Assembly (NCBI GenBank): GCA_963760225.1
Contig: CAVXCD010000002.1
Span: 372,001 to 436,000, forward strand
Reading direction: 5' to 3'
Source of the DNA: 13-2-20CM-66-19 sp963760225
Lineage (GTDB): Bacteria; Pseudomonadota; Gammaproteobacteria; Steroidobacterales; Steroidobacteraceae
DNA length: 64,000 bases
Part shown: piece by piece, positions 8,818 through 16,515 of the stretch
Position numbering within the stretch: position 1 is the first letter of the stretch
Layout of the letters: every line of letters begins with the position of its first letter
The notes under the pieces: generated by a model
Seen by the model: the letters and a program-made list of their open reading frames with translations, nothing else
Database searches by the model: none
What the model was told of the DNA's origin: nothing
Made by a program: the position numbers and the translations under genes

Positions 8818-9812
8818 TGAAGACCTACCTCGGGGTGGACGGCGGTGGGAGCAAGACACGCTTCCTCCTCATCGATGAGACCGGCAACGTGCTCGCCTCG
8901 CACACTGAAGGACCGGCGTATTACCTTGAGATCGGGCTCGACGCACTCAGAAGCATGCTCACGCGGGGCATCGAGCAGACACTGCAAAACGGCAATGTAA
9001 CGCCCTCGGCCCTGACCTTCGCGTTTATCGGGCTCCCGGCCTACGGTGAGGACCGCACCATCGAGCCGATGCTCGATGCCGCCCCTTCCTCCGTTCTGCC
9101 GCCCGGACGCTACCGCTGCGGCAACGACATGGTATGCGGCTGGGCCGGTGCGCTTGCCGGTGCCGACGGCATCAACATCGTGGCAGGCACCGGCTCCATT
9201 GCTTACGGGGAGTACGAGGGTCGCAGCGCACGAGCCGGCGGGTGGGGAGAGCTCTTCAGCGATGAAGGCTCCGCCTACTGGCTCGCACGCGAGGGACTTA
9301 CGCTGTTCTCACGCATGAGCGATGGCCGCTCACCACGCGGTCCCCTCTACGAGCTCGTTCGACGCCACTTCTCGCTACGAGACGATATAGATCTCTGTGC
9401 TTCGATCTATGGCCAGGGTGTGAGCCAGCGCAGTCAGTTCGCGCAACTCTCGAGGCTGATCGCGGAAGCCGCGCGGGCCGATGATCTGGCGGCGCAGAAA
9501 CTCTTTGCACGGGCGGCCGCAGAGCTTGCGGACATGGTGGACGCCGTGCGTGATGAGTTGCGCGTGCCCGCGGAAGTGGCGCTCACGGTCTCGTGTTCCG
9601 GGGGATTGTTCGAGTTACGTGATCTCGTGCACGAACAGTTTGAGAGGACGATTGGTGGTCGCGACCGCCGATACCGTTTTCTTCGAGCGCGACTGCCACC
9701 CGATGCCGGGGCTGTGGTGCTCGCCGCAAAGCGCGCGGGCACGCCGCTCGAAGTCGCTAGCCTCGGTGCACTCGAGGGAGCGATGCAACGCCCCGGGAGT
9801 CTGCGGGCATGA
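8817..9812 (+). CDS. BadF/BadG/NagK-family sugar kinase, likely GalNAc kinase
   Basis: The 331-residue protein is an ASKHA-fold kinase of the BadF/BadG/N-acetylglucosamine-kinase type. It has the phosphate-1 loop GVDGGGSKTRF at the N-terminus, the catalytic-region Asp in CGNDMVCGWAGA, and the phosphate-2 loop AGTGSIAYG. The motif GGWGELFSDEGSAYW is also typical. The start overlaps the agaS stop by one base, so it is the last visible gene of the operon. Together with AgaS and AgaZ homologues this fits phosphorylation of GalNAc to GalNAc-6-phosphate. A GlcNAc kinase role cannot be excluded. A deacetylase is needed to link this kinase to AgaS and is not seen here. Confidence 0.82.
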   Translation: MKTYLGVDGGGSKTRFLLIDETGNVLASHTEGPAYYLEIGLDALRSMLTRGIEQTLQNGNVTPSALTFAFIGLPAYGEDRTIEPMLDAAPSSVLPPGRYRCGNDMVCGWAGALAGADGINIVAGTGSIAYGEYEGRSARAGGWGELFSDEGSAYWLAREGLTLFSRMSDGRSPRGPLYELVRRHFSLRDDIDLCASIYGQGVSQRSQFAQLSRLIAEAARADDLAAQKLFARAAAELADMVDAVRDELRVPAEVALTVSCSGGLFELRDLVHEQFERTIGGRDRRYRFLRARLPPDAGAVVLAAKRAGTPLEVASLGALEGAMQRPGSLRA

Positions 9813-10009
9813 TCCACAAATTCCCGCATTGATACGGGCCGCCCAGTCGACCTATCACTGGCTCGGATAAGCGGCGGCGTTGAATCGGTCGAAATGGCCG
9901 CCCGGAAGCCGCGCTTGAAATTCGGATAAGCTCCATCTGGCGGCGAGACCGGCAGCCCCGCGTCCTGTTGCACCATTCTAGCGAGGGCCGCATCCGTGCT
10001 GGGAAGCAA

Positions 10010-10936
10010 TCAGAGGGAAGGCTTGATCGGGAGCTGACAAGCGATCTCGAAATGCTCGTTCCCATGGGCAAACGGCCTACCGATCCAGGCCTCGAAAGCG
10101 GGTTGATTGTCGGGAACATAGCCACTCCGCGGCAGCCAGGTCTTGTACAGCCAGTCGATAGCGCGTGCCTCGAGCGCGATGTCGCCGCTCAAGACGACTT
10201 CAGCCACGAGCATCGGCGGGAAGTCGAAGCGGCCGATCTCACCCTGCGGGTCCACGTCGTCGACCACGAGCGCGACGTCGTAGCGACAATCCGCGAGGGC
10301 GACGATCTCGGGCTCATCCCACATGTAGCCCAGCCACTGGCCGTCTGCGAGCCCGCGCTCGATCGCCCAAGCGAGGAATCGTTCGCAGGCGGCCTGCGCC
10401 ACACCCTCGCGGTAGGGCTCAAGAACGCGTATATAGGCGACTCGACGCGCCGGCAGATTGCGAAGCTTTACCTCGAAGCCGTCCGGATTTTGTCCCGCGG
10501 GCAGGGTTGTTATGCGAGGCGATCCATTCTGACTCGACAAGACGCGTTCCAACTCCTCCCGCCGGCAGTTCCGGAAGGTCTCGATGTCAAAGACGCTAGG
10601 GGGAAGGCCGTAGTGCTGTTTGAAGCTGCGAGAGAACTCGGAGGAGGAGGAAAAGCCGCAGTCTAAGGCCACGTCCGTTAGCGACCGCCGAGGCGCGTGG
10701 GACATCAGGAACAGCGCCCGCTCCAGCCGCTGCCGCTTCACGAATTGGTTCAGCGTCTCCCCCAGGAAGGCCTTGAACACGCGGTGAAAGTGGAACCGGG
10801 AGAAGCCGGCCGCCCTGGACACCTCCGCCAGAGTCAACGGATGAGCGAGGTTGCTCACTACGTGATCGATCGCGCAGTTGACGCGCTCGACGTAGTCCGC
10901 GGAGACGGCGCTCTCGGCTTTTCCGTAAGTTCGCAA
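10010..10936 (-). CDS. AraC-family regulator with GyrI-like effector domain
   Basis: The N-terminal 100 residues hold the two helix-turn-helix motifs of the AraC family (TLAEVSRAAGFSRFHFHRVF and LTDVALDCGFSSSSEFSRSF). They are joined to a C-terminal GyrI/SOUL-like small-molecule domain (VAYIRVLEPY, WLGYMWDEPE, FEIACQLPIK), the same order as Rob and MarA-GyrI fusions. The only start in frame near the domain is TTG at 10936, which has no clear ribosome site. It is transcribed away from the VOC gene at 11042, so they may share a control region, but nothing in the sequence shows the ligand or the targets. Confidence 0.85.
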   Translation of the reverse strand: MRTYGKAESAVSADYVERVNCAIDHVVSNLAHPLTLAEVSRAAGFSRFHFHRVFKAFLGETLNQFVKRQRLERALFLMSHAPRRSLTDVALDCGFSSSSEFSRSFKQHYGLPPSVFDIETFRNCRREELERVLSSQNGSPRITTLPAGQNPDGFEVKLRNLPARRVAYIRVLEPYREGVAQAACERFLAWAIERGLADGQWLGYMWDEPEIVALADCRYDVALVVDDVDPQGEIGRFDFPPMLVAEVVLSGDIALEARAIDWLYKTWLPRSGYVPDNQPAFEAWIGRPFAHGNEHFEIACQLPIKPSL

Positions 10937-11041
10937 GATTTGGCAAGCGGCTTCTGCGGTTCGCGTGCATCTTATACGGCAGGCGATTTATTGTCTCTGC
11001 CCGTCGGCAAACTTTCGCCTGAATGACTTCGGGAGAATCGC

Positions 11042-11527
11042 GTGAAAGTACGAACCCTCTTGATTGTCGGTGCCGTGGCCTTAATCAAAATGGTGGGCGC
11101 GAGCACGGCCCAATCCACCTCAGCCGCGGAAAATAAAAGCCTGGAGCTGGGAAATTTCTCCGTCAGTCTCACCGTCAAAGACATTAAGGCATCCATGGCC
11201 TTCTACCAGAAGCTCGACTTCAAGCAGGTCGGCGGCAAGCTCGAGCAGAATTGGGTCGTCCTGCAGAACGGCACCGCGAGGATCGGGCTGTTCCAGGGAA
11301 TGTTTGACAAGAACATCCTGACTTTCAACCCTGGGTGGACGAAGGACAAAGAGACCCTGACGGACTTCCAGGACGTGCGCGAGCTGCAGCGTGCCTTGAA
11401 GGCGCGCGGTCTGACGATCGCGCCCGAAGCGGACGTGACGACCCAGGGCCCCGCATTCTTTGAGGTCACCGACCCCGACGGCAACACGCTCCTTTTCGAT
11501 CAGCATGTTCCGAGCCCCAAGCGCTAG
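11042..11527 (+). CDS. exported VOC/glyoxalase-fold protein
   Basis: This 161-residue protein starts at GTG 11042, 5 bases after GGGAGA. A hydrophobic signal peptide (LLIVGAVALIKMVGA) is followed by one VOC domain. Landmarks are FSVSLTVKDIKASMAFYQKL at the start and FEVTDPDGNTLLFDQH at the end, where the metal-binding Glu of the family would lie. Most VOC proteins are cytoplasmic, so the signal peptide is unusual. It diverges from an AraC-GyrI regulator gene, a common arrangement for a regulator and its target. The substrate is unknown. Confidence 0.75.
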   Translation: MKVRTLLIVGAVALIKMVGASTAQSTSAAENKSLELGNFSVSLTVKDIKASMAFYQKLDFKQVGGKLEQNWVVLQNGTARIGLFQGMFDKNILTFNPGWTKDKETLTDFQDVRELQRALKARGLTIAPEADVTTQGPAFFEVTDPDGNTLLFDQHVPSPKR

Positions 11528-11608
11528 CGGTATCCCACGCGAAGTGAAAAGGCCATCAACATGAAAATGCACATATCGGCGGTACGCACGAAACGAGTCA
11601 CTGGCACT

Positions 11609-11699
11609 TAAAAACAATAGCTTAGCGTTTATTTCGCTTCTCTTTCTGGAGGTGTTTACCGCAGTGCCGAAGGGGCGGATACGGGGGTGAGCGTTGGCG
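11609..11699 (+). repeat. 90-bp direct repeat, copy 1
   Basis: The 91 bases from TAAAAACAATAGC to GCGTTGGCG recur at 15305-15394 in the same orientation. I count two substitutions and one single-base length difference in a G run. The two copies enclose a four-gene block. The gap 11528-11907 holds nothing else that I recognise. Confidence 0.9.
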
Positions 11700-11907
11700 C
11701 TCGTCAACCGTCCGCGCGGTGGGACTCTACCCACTCTTTGTATATGTCGTTGCGCCGAGCAGACTTGGAGCTCGCCGCCGCGAGCGGCTTTGAACTGGAA
11801 TGAAACGAGCGCGCGGGCCGCGGCGGATGCTCGCACCCATGCGCTCCTGCCCTGGGTAAAACACGCTCTGCTAGGATCGAGCAGCTGACAGGTGCCGGGC
11901 TGTCAGT

Positions 11908-13467
11908 ATGGGGGGAAGCGTGCGTCCCGTTGAAACCAGGTATGCGAGAAATGGAGAGACGAGGATTGCCTATCAGGTGGTCGGCCAGGGGTCACTCGAC
12001 CTCGTGCTCGTGCCGGGCTTTCTCTCCAACCTCGACATTCTGTGGGAAGACCCGGGTTATGGCCGATTCGTCAAGAGGCTTTCCGCTTTTGGGCGGCTGA
12101 TTCTGTTCGACAAACGCGGGACGGGCTTGAGCGACCGCGCGACTGTGCACACCCACGACCTGGGAACGAGGGCGGACGACATCCGCGCGGTGCTCGATGC
12201 CGCCGGGTGTGGCCGTGCCACCCTGATCGGCGCGTCGGAAGGTGCCGCGATGTCGATCCTGTTTGCCGCGTCCCGGCCTGAGCGGGTGCGGGCTCTCGCG
12301 CTGTGCGGCGGCTATGCGCATTTCCGTGATTCGGTGATGGACGCGAAGAGTTTCCGGGGCTTCATCCAGACCATCCAGTCGGATTGGGGCACCGGTGCGA
12401 CCCTTTCGCTGCTCGCGCCTGCCCGCACGGACGATCGCCGTTTTGCCGAATGGTGGGCGCGACTCGAGCGACTGTCGGCGAGTCCAACGGAAGCGCTCGC
12501 GCTAGCGTCGGCGAATGCGGCAATTGACGTAAGCGCCATGCTAGCAGACGTCTCGGCTCCGACACTCGTCATCCACCGCGTGGAAGACGCCTACGCGAAA
12601 ATTGAAGGCGGCCGCCGGCTCGCGCGCCAGATAAAGGACGCTCGTCTCGTCGAACTTCCGGGTCATGACCACTTGATCTGGATGGGCGATGTCGAATGTA
12701 TGGCCGATATCGTTGAGGAGTTCGTGACTGGCGAGCGCCCGATCGCTCACAGCAACCGCGTGCTTGCCGTGCTTCTCGTCGCGCGCCCCGTAGCCGGTTT
12801 CCACGCCTCCGCGGTCGGCGGGCGGCTTTCGGATGAGCGAGCGGAGCGCTTTCGCGAGGCGGTGCCGCGCGTGATGGAGCGCTATGGCGGCTGCGCCGAC
12901 CCGTTCACCAACCGGATCGCAGCCCGCTTCGACGGGCCAGCGCGCGCACTGCAGGCCGCATTGGCGCTACGCGAAACGGCCGACTCGTTGGGTTTCTCGA
13001 TCGCGCAGGGAATCCACGTGGGCGAGATCGATATCTCCAGCAAGCCCCTATCCGGCAGCCCCCTTGAAATGGCCGACAGGATCGCGGCCACCGCCCGAGC
13101 GTCGGAGATCCTGCTCTCTCGGCTGGCGAGCGAATTGGTATTCGGCTCCGGATTCCAATTCGTCGACCGCGGAACGCTGGTCATCAAAGGCGTCGACGAC
13201 CCCCTGTCGCTGGTAGCACTGGCGCCCGAACGGCATCTCGAGCCTGTTGTGCGCAAGATGCGTCTCGTCGATCCCAGCACGCTGAGCGCGCGCGAACGTG
13301 AAGTGCTGGCGCTCATCGCCGACGGTCTAAGCAACGCCGATATCGCCGTGCAACTCGGTCTGAGCGAGCACACGATCAAACGGCATGTCGCAAACATTCT
13401 CCTGAAGCTCGAGTTGCCGACGCGGACGGCGGCCGCCGCTCTGGTGGCTCGCCAGCCTGAGCGGTAA
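11908..13467 (+). CDS. alpha/beta hydrolase - degenerate class III cyclase - LuxR HTH fusion regulator
   Basis: The 519-residue protein has three parts. Residues 10-275 are an alpha/beta hydrolase with nucleophile Ser110 (IGASEGAA), probable acid Asp227 and His253 or His255 (GHDHLIW). Residues 283-440 align by eye with class III adenylate/guanylate cyclases (FDGPARALQAA, GIHVGEI, DRGTLVIKGV). However, the two metal-binding Asp positions (usual TDIVGST and GDGFFA) read as ARPVAGF and NRIAAR, so cyclase activity is unlikely. Residues 455-515 are a LuxR-type helix-turn-helix (LSAREREVLALIADGLSNADI). Hydrolase-cyclase fusions are known, and the added LuxR domain makes this a probable transcription regulator. 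It heads a co-oriented group of small enzymes. Confidence 0.82.
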   Translation: MGGSVRPVETRYARNGETRIAYQVVGQGSLDLVLVPGFLSNLDILWEDPGYGRFVKRLSAFGRLILFDKRGTGLSDRATVHTHDLGTRADDIRAVLDAAGCGRATLIGASEGAAMSILFAASRPERVRALALCGGYAHFRDSVMDAKSFRGFIQTIQSDWGTGATLSLLAPARTDDRRFAEWWARLERLSASPTEALALASANAAIDVSAMLADVSAPTLVIHRVEDAYAKIEGGRRLARQIKDARLVELPGHDHLIWMGDVECMADIVEEFVTGERPIAHSNRVLAVLLVARPVAGFHASAVGGRLSDERAERFREAVPRVMERYGGCADPFTNRIAARFDGPARALQAALALRETADSLGFSIAQGIHVGEIDISSKPLSGSPLEMADRIAATARASEILLSRLASELVFGSGFQFVDRGTLVIKGVDDPLSLVALAPERHLEPVVRKMRLVDPSTLSAREREVLALIADGLSNADIAVQLGLSEHTIKRHVANILLKLELPTRTAAAALVARQPER

Positions 13468-13603
13468 TGCGTCACTGGCTCCGACGGGCCATGGCCGGCA
13501 TGGCGCTTTCGAGGGAAGCGGGAGCGGCTCGCCTCTAGCAGAATCGTCATCGAATTACTGCTGCGGCTAACGGCCGCTCGCACCACAGCGTATGGAGAAC
13601 TTT

Positions 13604-14098
13604 ATGGCGAAATTCATCAGAAAAGGCGCAATACTCGCGCTCGGCACCGCCTTCGTGGCATTTTCTCTGGTCGCACCTCGGGCCATGGCCGGTGACCCAC
13701 CGGCAAAAGCGACGTACCGGGAGATCGAGCAAACGCTCGGCTCGGTGCCGGGCATGTTCAAGGTCTTTCCCGAGGTCGGGATCGCCGGAGCCTGGAGCGA
13801 GTTCGAATCTGTCCAGCTCAACTCCGCCACCGCGCTTGACGGCAAAACCAAGGAGTTGTTGGGGCTCGCCGTTGCTGCGCAGATCCCATGCCAGTACTGC
13901 GTCTATTTCCATACCGCGGCAGCCAAGTTACACGGTGCGACGGACGAGGAAATCCGCGAGGCGGTGGCCATGGCCGCTATCACACGGCATTGGTCGACCG
14001 TGCTGAACGGTATGCAGGTCGATCCCGTCGTATTCCGTCGGGAAACCGACGCCGTCCTCGCCCATGCGGCGAAAATGGCCAAGGCAAAAGTTAAGTGA
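13604..14098 (+). CDS. exported carboxymuconolactone-decarboxylase/AhpD-like protein
   Basis: I chose ATG 13604 (GGAG 7 bases upstream) over the in-frame ATG at 13592. The 164-residue product has a signal peptide ending at RAMAGD, then a CMD/AhpD-like helical domain with the redox-type motif IPCQYCVYFH, in which the CxxC and following His are intact. The family includes alkylhydroperoxidase AhpD and gamma-carboxymuconolactone decarboxylase. The CxxC points to the peroxidase or thiol-redox side. Export is unusual for the family. It probably forms an operon with the SnoaL gene 58 bases downstream, with a hairpin in the gap. Confidence 0.78.
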   Translation: MAKFIRKGAILALGTAFVAFSLVAPRAMAGDPPAKATYREIEQTLGSVPGMFKVFPEVGIAGAWSEFESVQLNSATALDGKTKELLGLAVAAQIPCQYCVYFHTAAAKLHGATDEEIREAVAMAAITRHWSTVLNGMQVDPVVFRRETDAVLAHAAKMAKAKVK

Positions 14099-14104
14099 TA
14101 CCAG

Positions 14105-14130
14105 GCCCTGCCGGCCGAACCCGGCAGGGC
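14105..14130 (+). promoter_or_regulatory. intercistronic hairpin
   Basis: A perfect 10-base inverted repeat (GCCCTGCCGG / CCGGCAGGGC) with a 6-base loop lies 7 bases after a stop codon. No T-tract follows, so it is more likely an mRNA-stabilising or partial-termination hairpin than a full intrinsic terminator. Confidence 0.6.
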
Positions 14131-14156
14131 GAATACCTACCCTGGAGACCATCATC

Positions 14157-14519
14157 ATGCTTGCCAAAGCAACACGGGTGACCGGCGATGCGATCAAGCG
14201 GGCCATCGAGGCACGCGACGGTCGGGCGCTTGCCGACCTCTATGCAGAACACGCGGTGACGCGGGTCATTGACCACAACAATCCTCCCAGTAAGCCTCGG
14301 GAGGTCAAGGGTCGGGCAGCGATCGCAAGGTTCTGGGACGACATCTGCGGCCGCGCCATGACCCACCGAGTGGACGTGAGCATCGCCGAGGGCGACCGTT
14401 TGGCATTCACTCAGGCGTGCCTGTATCCGGACGGCGCTAAGGTCTTCTGCATCGCCCTGCTGCAATTGAAGGACGGACTGATCGTTGAACAGACGATCGT
14501 GCAGGCCTGGGACGAATAG
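14157..14519 (+). CDS. SnoaL/NTF2-like protein
   Basis: The 120-residue protein starts at ATG 14157 after CTGGAGACC. It shows the cone-shaped NTF2-like pattern: an N-terminal helix with AIEARDGRALADLYAEHAV, then VKGRAAIARFWDDI, then beta-strands ending in KDGLIVEQTIVQAW. Members bind or isomerise small hydrophobic molecules, and many have no known reaction. It follows the CMD-like gene closely and probably shares its transcript. Confidence 0.75.
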   Translation: MLAKATRVTGDAIKRAIEARDGRALADLYAEHAVTRVIDHNNPPSKPREVKGRAAIARFWDDICGRAMTHRVDVSIAEGDRLAFTQACLYPDGAKVFCIALLQLKDGLIVEQTIVQAWDE

Positions 14520-14646
14520 AGCACCTCACGTCCCGGCTCCCCGGCAACCGCGAACGTGCTCGCAAGCACCGTGGCTGCCAGTGTGCCGGAGGCGCCCGCT
14601 AGTTTAAATTCACAGCGTTTGGATTCCACGATAGGGAGGAAGACCC

Positions 14647-14943
14647 ATGACCGCCTTCAACGCAGTGCGATTCCGCGTAAAGCCCGGACGTGATAATGAA
14701 TTCCTCGATGCACACAAGAACGTAGTCGCCGATTGGCCGGGACTGCGAAGAGTCAACATTATTAAGGCCGCCGACCGAAGCTACTGCATCATCGCTGAAT
14801 GGTCCGACATGGATGCGCTCGCCAAAGCGCGTCCGAGCATGATCGCCACGCTCGATTCATTCCGAGATACGTTGGAAGACTTAGGAGGCGGCCTAGGGGT
14901 CACCGACCCTGTATCTGGCCCGGTGGTGCTGAAGCTGGAATAG
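14647..14943 (+). CDS. ABM-domain (antibiotic biosynthesis monooxygenase-like) protein
   Basis: This 98-residue protein follows a strong AGGGAGG ribosome site. The pattern VRFRVKPGRDNEFLDAH ... YCIIAEWSDMDALAKARP matches the small ferredoxin-like ABM fold, which works as a dimer without cofactor or as a heme or quinone modifying enzyme. It is the last gene of the block enclosed by the 90-bp repeats. The specific reaction is unknown. Confidence 0.7.
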   Translation: MTAFNAVRFRVKPGRDNEFLDAHKNVVADWPGLRRVNIIKAADRSYCIIAEWSDMDALAKARPSMIATLDSFRDTLEDLGGGLGVTDPVSGPVVLKLE

Positions 14944-15304
14944 CGCGGCGACGAACGCAAGATCCGCGTTTGACCCGCTGGTGCCTCCACTGGCGCTGAG
15001 CTGCGCGTGGTTCGGTTCATCACTAACGGCCTGCTGGTGATTGCGGTGCTCGGCAATCTCGTCGCGAATTCGTCGCGTAGCTGGCCAGGGTCCTAGTTCT
15101 CAACTAGCAATGGCGACTGCAATGAGCGCGCGCGAACTGAAACGGAAGACCGCCCTGCGTTACCCACTACGCATGAGGTTAGATAGTGTTTTCAAGCCCC
15201 GACAGCCTAGCGGGTAATCCAGGGGGTAAAACTCGCAGGTCCTCTGATAAGTGATTGAATCTGCTCGGAGTAACCCAGAGTTAGGCTTCTCTCCCGGGCA
15301 CCAA
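14944..15304. other. intergenic stretch without a recognised gene
   Basis: I found no supported gene in these 360 bases. One short plus-strand frame (about 15000-15100) reads as a hydrophobic peptide (RFITNGLLVIAVLGNL) without a plausible start and may be a remnant. The 90-bp repeat copy follows immediately. Confidence 0.5.
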
Positions 15305-15394
15305 TAAAAACAATAGCTTAGCGTTTATTTCGATTCTCTTTCTGGAGGTGTTTACCGCAGCGCCGAAGGGGCGGATACGGGGTGAGCGTTGGCG
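15305..15394 (+). repeat. 90-bp direct repeat, copy 2
   Basis: This is the second copy of the sequence at 11609-11699, same orientation, about 97 percent identical by eye. It ends about 110 bases before the SRAP-like gene and marks the right side of the enclosed four-gene block. Confidence 0.9.
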
Positions 15395-15508
15395 TGCCTG
15401 CTCTGTTGGCCCTGAGACGCCCGTGGTGAGCCTCCGGTCTCGGGAACCGTATCACGCGCTTCCGGGCCAGAACCGGCCGTCCCGGGCGGGAGTCCGGCTT
15501 TCTCCAAT

Positions 15509-16303
15509 GTGGACAGTCAGGAAGTTCGTCCGCTTGAAGTGTATCCGGTAGATCACGAACCTCCCGCCGTTGTCGCACGGGGCGGACAGATGTTCCTATC
15601 GTTCGAGGATCCGTACTCTTTGCGGATGACGCAACGACTCGTGATTCCAAGCCGGGAGGAAGTCGACGGTGAACTCTCGGTCGCGCGCCGTTGGTGGCAA
15701 TTTTCAGTGCGCTTCAATGTTGCGATCTCACAGAGCATTCCAGTCGCGCGCATGCACGAACGCGAATCGGAGGGCGTCATGATGAGGTGGGGTCTTGCGC
15801 AGAAGACCGCGCAAGGCACTATCAATCTCACCAGCTGCGGCTCAGTTCGCAGCGATGCGCTGAAGTCTACACAGGACCTGCGAAGAATGTGGGTATATGG
15901 TCAGCGCGGCATCGTGCCGCTTGCGGGCTTTTATCTCTGGCAACGCGCGCCAGCTGGGAATGATCAACCCTACTACGTACGTTTGGTGAACCGGCTGGTC
16001 TTTGGCGTTGCAGCGCTGTGGGAGCGCGCAGAAGCCGATGACGAAGTCATCGAGAGCTGTGCGCTCATCACCGTCGATGCTAACCCGCTGCTAGCTGAAA
16101 TCGACCCAGCCACAGGACAGATGCCTGCGGTACTCCGATCGGAGGATTACGACGCGTGGCTCTCATCCAACGTGGACCAGGCGAATCAGCTGCTGCGGCC
16201 GTATCCGCAGACTTCGATGGTCTGTCACCCGGTCGCGCCCTACGTGAATCACCTGGAGTTCGACGAGCCCAGCTTGATCAGACCAGCTGATCGGAAGGCC
16301 TAG
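15509..16303 (+). CDS. degenerate SRAP (YedK/HMCES-like) family protein lacking the catalytic residues
   Basis: Segments RFNVAISQSIPVARM, MMRWGL, GIVPLAGFYLW, CALITVDANPLL and QMPAVL follow the order of the SRAP family, which crosslinks to abasic sites in single-stranded DNA. The hallmark Met-Cys-Gly-Arg N-terminus, whose Cys2 forms the DNA-protein crosslink, is absent. The sequence before RFNVA is an unrelated extension of about 65 residues. The Glu of the usual YEW motif is Leu here (FYLW), and the His before the RMP-like motif is missing (ATGQMP). The start is uncertain: GTG 15509, or ATG 15590 after a GGGGCGG run. A protective role at abasic sites would need a different chemistry; a purely DNA-binding role is possible. 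Confidence 0.7.
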   Translation: MDSQEVRPLEVYPVDHEPPAVVARGGQMFLSFEDPYSLRMTQRLVIPSREEVDGELSVARRWWQFSVRFNVAISQSIPVARMHERESEGVMMRWGLAQKTAQGTINLTSCGSVRSDALKSTQDLRRMWVYGQRGIVPLAGFYLWQRAPAGNDQPYYVRLVNRLVFGVAALWERAEADDEVIESCALITVDANPLLAEIDPATGQMPAVLRSEDYDAWLSSNVDQANQLLRPYPQTSMVCHPVAPYVNHLEFDEPSLIRPADRKA

Positions 16304-16515
16304 CGGCCTTAAGCAGGCATCCGGTAGTGGTTTCTCGAGTCTCGCGTCCCTCTCTCGGGGAAACACGGCTGCCTCTCGGAGAACCACCCGGCAAGCGGAT
16401 GAATCGTCGCCGCCGCCAACAGTCACCGATCGGGCGCGCGTACTAACCATTGCGGGGCGCGGGGCCGGCGGCCGCGTCCGCATTGACTGGGCGACTGAGC
16501 ATCGCTGTAAAGGAG

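Noticed and set aside
11120..11836. 238-codon minus-strand frame
   Set aside because: Covers the VOC gene antisense and the 90-bp repeat; no protein-like pattern.
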